Origin: Nonomuraea longispora
Lineage (GTDB): Bacteria > Actinomycetota > Actinomycetes > Streptosporangiales > Streptosporangiaceae
DNA: 46,737 bases
Direction of reading: 5' to 3'
NCBI RefSeq assembly: GCF_004348345.1
Contig: NZ_SMJZ01000047.1
Location: forward strand, 1-46,737
Shown here: piece after piece, positions 30,641 to 37,589 of the stretch
Layout of the letters: the number at the start of each line of letters is the position of its first letter
How positions within the stretch are numbered: position 1 is the stretch's first letter
Notes under the pieces: model-generated
Database searches by the model: none
Seen by the model: only the letters and a program-made list of their open reading frames with translations
What the model was told of the DNA's origin: nothing
Program-made: the position numbers and the translations under genes

Positions 30641-32002
30641 ATGTCGGCCTTCGCGAGAGTGACCCGCCGATCGCTGCTGCGCGGCGGGGCCGTCATGTTA
30701 GGTTCCGCCGCGGCGGCGCCGCTCCTGTCGGCATGCGGGGGCGGCGGCCAGGGCGGCAACCCGAAGGAGTTGACGTTCTGGAATTTCTACGGCCCCAACC
30801 CGCAGCCCGACGCGCAGAGCAAGTGGTTCACCGACCTTGCCGCGCAGTGGAACGCCAACAACGAGGTCAAGGTCAAGCTGCACTACATGCCCGTGACGGA
30901 ATACCTGGCAGGCAGGGCGTTGCAGACCGCGTTCTCCGCCGGGGAGGGGCCGGACATCTTCCTGCTCAGCCCAGGTGACTTCCTGCGCTATCACAACGGC
31001 GGCGTGCTGACCGACCTCACGCCGTACCTCGGGCCCGACCAGATCGCCGACTTCGCCGACGGCGCGCTCGACACCCGCAAGGTCGACGGGAAGGTCTACG
31101 GCCTGCCGATGGAGCGGGAGCCGCTGGCCGTCTTCTACAGCGTCGACGCCTTCGAGCAGGCGAAGTTGTCGGAGGGCGACCTGCCGAAGACCTGGGACCA
31201 GCTGCTCGACGTGGCCGGCAAGCTGACCTCGAAGGACCGGTTCGGCCTGCTGTTCGAGACGATCCCCGGCTACTACCAGAACTTCACCTGGTATCCGTTC
31301 ATGTGGATGGCCGGCGGCTCGGCGGTGCCGGAGAACGGCGGCCCCGGTTTCGACTCGCCCGCCGTGCACAGCGCGCTGAAGCTCTGGCAGGACGGCATCA
31401 CCGCCAAGGTCTGCCCGCGCAAGCCGCAGGGCGACGGCGGCACCGACACCCCGGCCAACCTCGGCGCCGGGTTCGCCGCCATGCAGCAGACGGGCATCTG
31501 GGGCGTGTCGCAGCTCGCGCAGAACAACGCGCAGAACAACAAGGACTTCCGCTACGGCGTCTTCCCGCTGCCCGTTCCGGAGGGCGGCACCTACACGACC
31601 TCGGTCGGCGGCTGGGCTTTCGTGGCCAACGCCAAGGGCGCCAACCCCGAGGCCGCGGCCAAGTTCATCGCCTGGGCCCTGGGCGCGAACGACGCCGAGG
31701 GCGTCGAGCGGGGCCGCCGGTGGAACACGGTCGTCAAGGCGAACCTGCCGGCCCGCACGTCCGTGCAGGAGGCCGCCAAGTCGGCCGGCGCCTTCGACGA
31801 TCCCGCGCTCAAGGTCTTCCTGGACAAGGTCGTCCCCGGCTCCCGGGGCGAGCCCCGCTACACCCCAGAGGTCTACAAGGCCGTGTCGGACGCCATCCAG
31901 GCCACCCAGCTCGGCGGCGCGGATCCGGCGAAGGCGGCGGCCGACGCCGCGGCGAAGATCGACACCTTCCTGAAGGGTTACAAGGGTGCGGCGATGTTGT
32001 GA
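30641..32002 (+). CDS. Sugar ABC transporter substrate-binding lipoprotein (family 1, MalE-like)
   Basis: This encodes 453 residues. The N-terminus has a twin-arginine signal (VTRRSLLRGG) ending in a lipobox LLSACGGG, so it may be exported folded by Tat and lipid-anchored. The mature protein is a cluster-B/family-1 oligosaccharide-binding protein: LTFWNFYGPNPQ at the start, GPDIFLLSPGDFLRY and PKTWDQLLDVAGKL in the middle, and an FAAMQQTGIWG loop. It is the first gene of operon A with two MalF/MalG-type permeases and a GH172 enzyme, so the ligand is probably an oligosaccharide of the GH172 substrate. The ATG at 30641 is preceded by AGGAGG. Confidence 0.9.
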   Translation: MSAFARVTRRSLLRGGAVMLGSAAAAPLLSACGGGGQGGNPKELTFWNFYGPNPQPDAQSKWFTDLAAQWNANNEVKVKLHYMPVTEYLAGRALQTAFSAGEGPDIFLLSPGDFLRYHNGGVLTDLTPYLGPDQIADFADGALDTRKVDGKVYGLPMEREPLAVFYSVDAFEQAKLSEGDLPKTWDQLLDVAGKLTSKDRFGLLFETIPGYYQNFTWYPFMWMAGGSAVPENGGPGFDSPAVHSALKLWQDGITAKVCPRKPQGDGGTDTPANLGAGFAAMQQTGIWGVSQLAQNNAQNNKDFRYGVFPLPVPEGGTYTTSVGGWAFVANAKGANPEAAAKFIAWALGANDAEGVERGRRWNTVVKANLPARTSVQEAAKSAGAFDDPALKVFLDKVVPGSRGEPRYTPEVYKAVSDAIQATQLGGADPAKAAADAAAKIDTFLKGYKGAAML

Positions 32003-32072
32003 GCGGCGTTCCCGGCCCGCCGCGTGCGCGCCGCCCGGCGACCGCCTGATCAGCGGAGAGGGGCGATAGAGC

Positions 32073-33026
32073 ATGGCGACCGTTGCCGACTCCGGCACGG
32101 CGGTGCGCCGGCCGTCCGGCGCCGCGCCGCCCCCGGTGTGGAACCGGCGCAGGCGCGAGGCGCTGGCCGGCTACGCCTTCGTGGCGCCCGACCTGCTCGG
32201 CCTGATGATGTTCGTCGGGCTGCCCATGGTCCTGGCGATCGGCGTCTCACTGTTCAACGCGGACGGGTTCGGCGGCTACACCTACGTCGGCCTGGACAAC
32301 TTCCGGCAGATGGCCGGGGACACCCAGCTCTGGCAGAGCGTCAGAGTCACGGTCACGTACACGGCGGCGTTCGTGCCGATCGGCTTCGTGGTCAGCCTCG
32401 GCCTCGCGCTGCTGGTGCGCGACCACTTCCCCGGCGTCGGGCTGGTGCGGACGTTGTTCTTCGTGCCGCACGTGATCAGCCTGGTCGTCGTCGGCATCGC
32501 CTGGCAGTTCCTGCTGGTGGACAAGCAGGGCGCGGTGCCCACGCTGCTGCGACCCGTGGGGCTGGGCGACACGTCCTTCCTCGGCGATCCGTCGCTGGCG
32601 CTGGGGTCACTGGTGGCGATCAGCATCTGGTTCCTGATGGGCTACAACATGCTCATCCTGCTTGGCGGGCTGAAGGACATCCCGAAGGAGTACGAGGAGG
32701 CGGCCGCCATCGACGGGGCCGGCGCGTGGCAGAACTTCCGCCACGTGATCTGGCCGCTGCTCCGGCCCACCAGCTTCTTCGTGCTGGTCAACTCGGTCGT
32801 CGGGTCGGTGACCGGGCTGCAGGCCTTCGACCTGGTCTATGTGCTGACCCAGGGCGGCCCCGCGGGCAGCACGTCCAGCGTGGTCTTCTACATCTACCAG
32901 CAGGCCTTCACCTTCAACGACCACGGCTACGCGGCGGCTCTGACCACGGTGGTCGTCGGATTCCTCGTCGCGGCCACGGCCACCATGTTCGGGCTCACGA
33001 AGGGAGGCCGGTTCGATGCCGGTTAG
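32073..33026 (+). CDS. Sugar ABC transporter permease, MalF/UgpA-like
   Basis: This encodes 317 residues with six hydrophobic helices. The first follows a basic N-terminus (LAGYAFVAPDLLGLMMFVGLPMVLAI), the usual pattern of carbohydrate-uptake CUT1 permeases. The ATPase-contact loop is EYEEAAAIDGAGAWQNFRHVIWP. It forms the channel with the MalG-like protein. No ATPase gene is in the operon. Actinomycetes commonly supply a shared MsiK-type ATPase from elsewhere, and that is probably the case here. It starts 70 bases after the binding-protein gene and overlaps the next by 11 bases. Confidence 0.9.
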   Translation: MATVADSGTAVRRPSGAAPPPVWNRRRREALAGYAFVAPDLLGLMMFVGLPMVLAIGVSLFNADGFGGYTYVGLDNFRQMAGDTQLWQSVRVTVTYTAAFVPIGFVVSLGLALLVRDHFPGVGLVRTLFFVPHVISLVVVGIAWQFLLVDKQGAVPTLLRPVGLGDTSFLGDPSLALGSLVAISIWFLMGYNMLILLGGLKDIPKEYEEAAAIDGAGAWQNFRHVIWPLLRPTSFFVLVNSVVGSVTGLQAFDLVYVLTQGGPAGSTSSVVFYIYQQAFTFNDHGYAAALTTVVVGFLVAATATMFGLTKGGRFDAG

Positions 33027-33813
33027 GCTGCGCGCGATCGTCGGATACGTGCTGGCCATGGTCACCGTAGCCCCGCTCGTCTGGCTGCTGGTGGCGGTGC
33101 TGAGACCGGCCGACGAACTGTTCGAGGTGTCGCTGCCGAGCAGGCTGACCCTGGACAATCTGCTCTATGTGCTGACCGAGGTGCCGATCGGCCGCTACAT
33201 GCTCAACAGCGCCATCGTCTCCGTGGCGGTGACGGTGATCGCGCTCGTGCTGCACTCGATGGCGGCGTACGCGCTGGCCCGGCTGCGGTTCCCCGGGCGA
33301 CGCGTGATCTTCTCCATGATCGTGTCCACGCTGCTGGTGTCGCTGCCGGTGATCCTCGTGCCGCTGTTCCTGGTGGCCAGGGAGCTGGGGCTGCTGGACA
33401 CGTACGCGGGGCTCATCCTGCCGGCGATCTTCCACGCGTTCGGGATCTTCCTGCTCCGGCAGTACTACCTGACGATCCCGCGCGAGCTGGAAGAGGCGGC
33501 GGATCTCGACGGGTGCGGATATCTCCGGCGCTGGTGGCAGGTGGTGGTGCCGCTCAGCCGCCCGGTCCTCTCCTCACTCGCCGTGCTGTTCTTCCTGGCC
33601 AACTGGAATGCCTTCCTCTGGCCGCTGACCGCCACCCGCGACCCCGAGCTGCGCGTGGTGCAGGTCGGGATCTCCACCCTCCAGGGCCAGTACGGTTCGG
33701 CCTGGAACTATGTCCTGGCCGCGACGGTGATCGCGGCCGTGCCCACCTTGGTCGCTTTCGTGCTCGGCCAGCGCCGGCTCGTCGAGGCGATCAAGACCTC
33801 CGGATTGAAGTAA
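33016..33813 (+). CDS. Sugar ABC transporter permease, MalG/UgpE-like
   Basis: This encodes 265 residues with six predicted helices. The loop that docks to the ATPase is ELEEAADLDGCGYLRRWWQVVVP. FLANWNAFLWPLTATRDPELRVVQVGI near the C-terminus is characteristic of the CUT1 MalG group. It is the second half of the operon A importer. Its start, with AGGGAGG upstream, lies inside the end of the MalF-like gene, so the permeases are translationally coupled. The GH172 gene follows within 14 bases. Confidence 0.9.
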   Translation: MPVRLRAIVGYVLAMVTVAPLVWLLVAVLRPADELFEVSLPSRLTLDNLLYVLTEVPIGRYMLNSAIVSVAVTVIALVLHSMAAYALARLRFPGRRVIFSMIVSTLLVSLPVILVPLFLVARELGLLDTYAGLILPAIFHAFGIFLLRQYYLTIPRELEEAADLDGCGYLRRWWQVVVPLSRPVLSSLAVLFFLANWNAFLWPLTATRDPELRVVQVGISTLQGQYGSAWNYVLAATVIAAVPTLVAFVLGQRRLVEAIKTSGLK

Positions 33814-33827
33814 GGATGGAAATCAGC

Positions 33828-34904
33828 ATGACCTATGGCGACTTCGGCAGCAGCCTGCGCGACCTGCCCCGGCTGCGGGCCTCCAGGCGCAGGCGCGTCT
33901 CCAGTTATGACCGCACCGGCGGCAACGACGACCGGCTGAAGGTGGAGGCGGGCACCACCGTCACCCTGGCCGACATCGAGGGCCCCGGCTCGATCAACCA
34001 CATCTGGTGCACCGTCGCGCTGCCCAAGAACGGACCGGACGCGGCGGACCTCGACTACCTGCGCCGCCTGGTGTTGAAGATCACGTGGGAGGACCAGGAG
34101 CACCCCAGCGTGCTGGTGCCGCTGGGCGACTTCTTCGGCATGGGCCACGCCAAGACGGCGAACTTCGTCTCGGCGCCGCTGCAGATGAGCCCGCAGGACG
34201 GCAAGGGGTTCAACTCGTGGTTCCACATGCCGTTCGCGAGCCGGGCGAAGGTGGAGCTGATCAGCGAGCTGTCGTCCCAGCCGGTCTTCTTCTACTACTA
34301 CATCGACTACGAGGTGTTCGACTCCGCCGCCGACGACGTCGGCTACTTCCACGCGCAGTGGCGCTGCGAGCGGCCGACGGACGGGATCGACCAGGGCGCG
34401 CAGAGCAACCGCGAGTTCCAGGTGGAGGGCGTCAACGACACCGGTGACGGCAACTACGTCATCCTGGACGCCGAGGGGCGCGGCCACTACGTGGGCTGCG
34501 TGCTCAACATCCGCAACCTGCGCGAGACCAGCGACTGGAACTGGTACGGCGAGGGCGACGACATGATCTTCATCGACGGGGAGCCGTTCCCGCCGTCGTT
34601 GCACGGCACCGGCACCGAGGACTACTTCAACACCGCCTGGTGTCCGACGCAGACGTACCACGCGCCGTACCACGGCATCACCATGCCCGGCGGCGACAAC
34701 TGGAGCGGCGAGGTCTCGCTCTACCGCTTCCACGTCGAGGACCCGATCACTTTCACCGAGTCGATCAAGGTGACGATCGAGCACGGCCACGCCAACAAGC
34801 GCTCTGACGACTACACGTCGGTGGCGTACTGGTACCAGACGCTGCCGCACAAGCCGTTCGGGATCGCGCCCGTCGAGCAGCGCCTTCCGTTCCCACCCCG
34901 GTAG
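33828..34904 (+). CDS. Cytoplasmic GH172 (DUF2961) glycoside hydrolase
   Basis: This encodes 358 residues, a single DUF2961 domain without a signal peptide, so it should act in the cytoplasm on imported oligosaccharide. Family marks are SSYDRTGGNDDR near the start, GPGSINHIWCT, PLGDFFGMGHA, and the active-site region with Glu242 (GEGDD) and Glu264 (HGTGTEDYF). The pair is 22 residues apart, as for the two catalytic Glu of the founding GH172 enzyme (270 and 291, from memory). Known GH172 members act on alpha-D-fructofuranosides (difructose dianhydride I) or alpha-D-arabinofuranosides of mycobacterial arabinan. The isomerase/kinase genes in operon B favour arabinose. An ATG at 33816 would add four residues. 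Confidence 0.88.
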   Translation: MTYGDFGSSLRDLPRLRASRRRRVSSYDRTGGNDDRLKVEAGTTVTLADIEGPGSINHIWCTVALPKNGPDAADLDYLRRLVLKITWEDQEHPSVLVPLGDFFGMGHAKTANFVSAPLQMSPQDGKGFNSWFHMPFASRAKVELISELSSQPVFFYYYIDYEVFDSAADDVGYFHAQWRCERPTDGIDQGAQSNREFQVEGVNDTGDGNYVILDAEGRGHYVGCVLNIRNLRETSDWNWYGEGDDMIFIDGEPFPPSLHGTGTEDYFNTAWCPTQTYHAPYHGITMPGGDNWSGEVSLYRFHVEDPITFTESIKVTIEHGHANKRSDDYTSVAYWYQTLPHKPFGIAPVEQRLPFPPR

Positions 34905-34905
34905 T

Positions 34906-34933
34906 AATCGATTTCCAAGACCCGCGCTAGACT
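34906..34933 (+). promoter_or_regulatory. lacI 2 promoter with AATCGATT operator over the -35 region
   Basis: The AATCGATT core (34906-34913, in TAATCGATTTCC) covers the -35 position of a promoter whose -10 is TAGACT (34928-34933). Binding here would give autorepression of the lacI 2 gene that starts at 34981. Confidence 0.65.
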
Positions 34934-34980
34934 GCCGTAGCACAGCCGCCGGGACTTGCCTGCCACGAGATGGGACGAGG

Positions 34981-35982
34981 TTGCTCAAAATCCAAGATGT
35001 CGCGCGACATGCCGGGGTCTCCGCCGCGACGGTCTCCCGCGTGCTCAACGGCCGTTCCACGGTCAACCCCGAGCTCGCGGCCCGCGTGCACTCCGCCGTC
35101 AGGGAGCTGGGCTACCGGCCCAACGGCGTCGCGCGCAACCTCAGGCGCCGGCAGACCACGCTGTGGGCGGTGCTCATCTCCGACGTCGGCAACCCGTTCT
35201 TCACCTCGCTGGTGCGCGGGGTGGAGGACGGCGGGCGGCAGTTCGGCTACTCGGTCGTGTTGTGCAACACCGACGAGAACCGCGCCAGGGAGGCGGAGTA
35301 CATCGCGGTGGCGCTGGCCGACAACATGGCCGGCGTGATCATCTCCCCCGCCGACGACTCCACCGACATCAGCGCCCTGGTCGCCGCGGGCACCGCCGTG
35401 GTGACCATCGACCGCGAGCTGGCCGAGACCGAGGTCGACGCCGTGCTCGTGGACAACGAGAAGGGCGCGGAGATGGCCACGGCACACCTGCTGGAGTCGG
35501 GCTACCGCCGCATCGCCTGCATCACCGGCCCCCGCCGGATGTCCACGGCGATGCGGCGGCTGCGCGGCTACCAGCGGGCACTGCGCGCCTTCGGGCTGCC
35601 GTCGGACCGTTCCCTGGTCCGCCACGCCGACTTCCGCGAGGAGGGCGGCTACTCGGCCATGGCGGCGCTGCTGGACGAGGGGGTGGAGGTCGACGCGGTG
35701 TTCGCCGCCAACAACCTGATGACCGTGGGCGCCGTGGAGTGCCTCACGGAGCGCGGCGTGGCCATCCCCGCCCAGGTCGGCGTGATCGGGTTCGACGACA
35801 TCCCCTGGGCGCGGCTGTTCAGGCCGGGGCTGAGCACGGTGCGGCAGCCCACGTACGAGCTGGGGCGGGCGGCCGCGCAGCTGCTCGCCGACCGCATCGA
35901 CAACCCGGCCAAGCCCGCTGCCCGGATGGTGCTGCAGACCGAGCTGCACCCCCGCGAGAGCTCCAGCCCCCGCGCCTGCTGA
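34981..35982 (+). CDS. LacI-family regulator 2, probable repressor of the GH172 regulon
   Basis: This encodes 333 residues from a TTG start. The HTH KIQDVARHAGVSAATVSRVLNG and hinge RPNGVARNLRR are followed by a sugar-sensor domain (GYSVVLCNTDENRAREAE, VVTIDRELAETEVDAVLVDNE, FAANNLMTVGAVE, IGFDDIPWARLFRPGLST). It is a close paralogue of LacI 1. Its gene stands between the two GH172 operons, and the same AATCGATT operator is found at its own promoter and at both operon starts. I therefore infer that it represses all three units and is relieved by a sugar from the GH172 pathway. The HTH begins at residue 2-3, so no upstream start is needed. Confidence 0.88.
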   Translation: MLKIQDVARHAGVSAATVSRVLNGRSTVNPELAARVHSAVRELGYRPNGVARNLRRRQTTLWAVLISDVGNPFFTSLVRGVEDGGRQFGYSVVLCNTDENRAREAEYIAVALADNMAGVIISPADDSTDISALVAAGTAVVTIDRELAETEVDAVLVDNEKGAEMATAHLLESGYRRIACITGPRRMSTAMRRLRGYQRALRAFGLPSDRSLVRHADFREEGGYSAMAALLDEGVEVDAVFAANNLMTVGAVECLTERGVAIPAQVGVIGFDDIPWARLFRPGLSTVRQPTYELGRAAAQLLADRIDNPAKPAARMVLQTELHPRESSSPRAC

Positions 35983-36019
35983 CCTTCCGGATCACCCTCG
36001 ACTCTCCCGCCGCTGTTAC

Positions 36020-36035
36020 CTGGTAGCGCTACCAG
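36020..36035. promoter_or_regulatory. 16-bp perfect palindrome, second LacI-type operator class
   Basis: CTGGTAGCGCTACCAG is fully palindromic with a central GCGC, the general form of LacI/GalR operators. It lies 71 bases upstream of the operon B -35 box and differs from the AATCGATT sites. It could bind another LacI-type regulator (perhaps LacI 1) or act after the lacI 2 gene. Confidence 0.6.
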
Positions 36036-36090
36036 AACGCGGCTCCCGACACCGGCCTTTACTGTTGTCATTCTGTGACGTGAGGCGGCA

Positions 36091-36119
36091 TTGACGGTTC
36101 CAGGGGTGCGATCTAGCTT
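36091..36119 (+). promoter_or_regulatory. Sigma-70 promoter of operon B
   Basis: TTGACG (36091-36096) and TAGCTT (36114-36119) are 17 bases apart. The expected transcription start near 36126 falls inside the first AATCGATT operator. The layout matches the operon A promoter. Confidence 0.7.
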
Positions 36120-36123
36120 GGGT

Positions 36124-36152
36124 GGAAATCGATTTCCGAGCAATCGATTTCC
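36124..36152. promoter_or_regulatory. Two adjacent AATCGATT operators at the operon B start
   Basis: GGAAATCGATTTCC (36124-36137) is a perfect 14-bp palindrome. A second copy, GCAATCGATTTCC (36140-36152), has its centre 15 bases further. They cover the predicted transcription start and early leader of operon B. Two sites in a row suggest tight or cooperative repression. Confidence 0.75.
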
Positions 36153-36173
36153 GAACCTGGAGGTCAAACACCC

Positions 36174-37589
36174 GTGGCACGTATCGGAGTGCTGAGCATC
36201 TCGGACGGACGCGACTTCGTCGCCCGCGATCTCGTGGACCACATCGGCGCCGCCACCACCGCCCTGGCGGAGGCGTTGCGCAAGGAGGGGCACGAAGTCA
36301 TCGTGGCTCCGGAGATCGTGTGGACCAACGAGCTGGCCACCTCGCAGGCCCGCTGGCTGGCGGACCAGCGGCCCGACCTGACGATCTTCAATTACGCGGT
36401 CTGGGCCTTCCCGCATTTCACGATGCTCGCCGCCGAGGCCACCGCGGGCCCGCTGCTGCTCATGGCCAACATCGACCCCGCCCAGCCCGGCATGGTCGGC
36501 ATGCTGGCCGGCGGCGGCGGTCTCGACCAGGTCGGCCGGGTGCACGCGCGGGCCTGGGGGGACATCGAGGACCCCGCCGTGCGGAACCGGGTGCTGACCG
36601 AGGTGCGCGCCGCCCAGGCCGTCCAGGGGCTGCGCGGATCGACGTTCGGCCGGATCGGCGGCCGGCCCATGGGCATGTACACCGCCGTCGCCAACACCGA
36701 CCAATGGATGCGCACCTTCGGCGTGGACGTCGAGGAGATCGACCAGTGGGAGATCGTGCGCCGCAGCGAGAACGCGTCCCAGACCCGTGTGAAGGAGGCC
36801 CGAGAATGGCTCGAGACCAAGGGCAACGTCCACTACGACGGCAAGCAGCTCACGCCTGACCTGCTCGAACGTCAGATCCGTACGTACTACGCGATGCGCG
36901 AGCTCATCGACGAGTGGCGGCTGGACTTCTCCGGCATCAAGGGCCAGCCCGAGCTGACCACCCACTTCTGCACGATGGACATCGCCGAGGCCTTCCTCAA
37001 CGACCCCTACGACTGGGAGGGGCCGAAGGAGACCCACGTCTGCGCGACCGAGGCCGACATGGACGGCGCGCTGAGCATGCAGATACTCAAGCTGCTGAGC
37101 GGCGACCCGGTCCTGTTCGCCGACGTGCGCCACTACCACGCCGACAAGGACGTGTGGGACCTGTGCAACTCCGGTCAGCACGCCACCTGGTACGCCGCCC
37201 GCTCCGACGACCCCGCCGAGAACCTGGCGAAGACCCACTTCTACCCCGAGGTGTTCTTCTTCCCCGCCGGCGGCGCCAGCGTGCACCACCTGGCCGCGCC
37301 CGGCGCCGCCACGTTCGCCCGCCTCACCCGCAGGGACGGCCGCTACCGCATGCACGTGATGCGCGGCGACTTCGAGCTGTACGACGACGCCACGAACGAG
37401 GCCATGGCCAGGCAGTCGACGTTCGAGTGGCCGCACGCCTTCACCAGGCTGCACGTGCCTGCCACCGAGTTCCTCGGGCGGTTCGGCTCCAACCACATCC
37501 ACGCGGTGCCCGGCGACTACGTCGCCGAGCTGGAAGCGGTCTGCACGCAGCTGGGTGTCGAGTTCGAGGGGTTCGGCGATGCGGCTTAG
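36174..37589 (+). CDS. L-fucose/D-arabinose isomerase-like aldose-ketose isomerase
   Basis: This encodes 471 residues of the FucI/AraA superfamily. Metal-dependent members interconvert aldoses and ketoses through an enediol. Glu293 (CATEADMDG) and Asp317 (FADVRHYH) are 24 residues apart, the same spacing as the Mn ligands Glu337/Asp361 of E. coli FucI. A His near the end (His441/His443 in SNHIHAVPGD) fits the third ligand. It is shorter than FucI (about 590), mostly in the N-terminal part. FucI-type enzymes are known to act on D-arabinose as well as L-fucose. As the first gene of operon B with an FGGY kinase, I infer D-arabinose to D-ribulose. Start GTG with GGAGGT nine bases upstream; the stop overlaps the secreted GH172 gene. 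Confidence 0.85.
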   Translation: MARIGVLSISDGRDFVARDLVDHIGAATTALAEALRKEGHEVIVAPEIVWTNELATSQARWLADQRPDLTIFNYAVWAFPHFTMLAAEATAGPLLLMANIDPAQPGMVGMLAGGGGLDQVGRVHARAWGDIEDPAVRNRVLTEVRAAQAVQGLRGSTFGRIGGRPMGMYTAVANTDQWMRTFGVDVEEIDQWEIVRRSENASQTRVKEAREWLETKGNVHYDGKQLTPDLLERQIRTYYAMRELIDEWRLDFSGIKGQPELTTHFCTMDIAEAFLNDPYDWEGPKETHVCATEADMDGALSMQILKLLSGDPVLFADVRHYHADKDVWDLCNSGQHATWYAARSDDPAENLAKTHFYPEVFFFPAGGASVHHLAAPGAATFARLTRRDGRYRMHVMRGDFELYDDATNEAMARQSTFEWPHAFTRLHVPATEFLGRFGSNHIHAVPGDYVAELEAVCTQLGVEFEGFGDAA

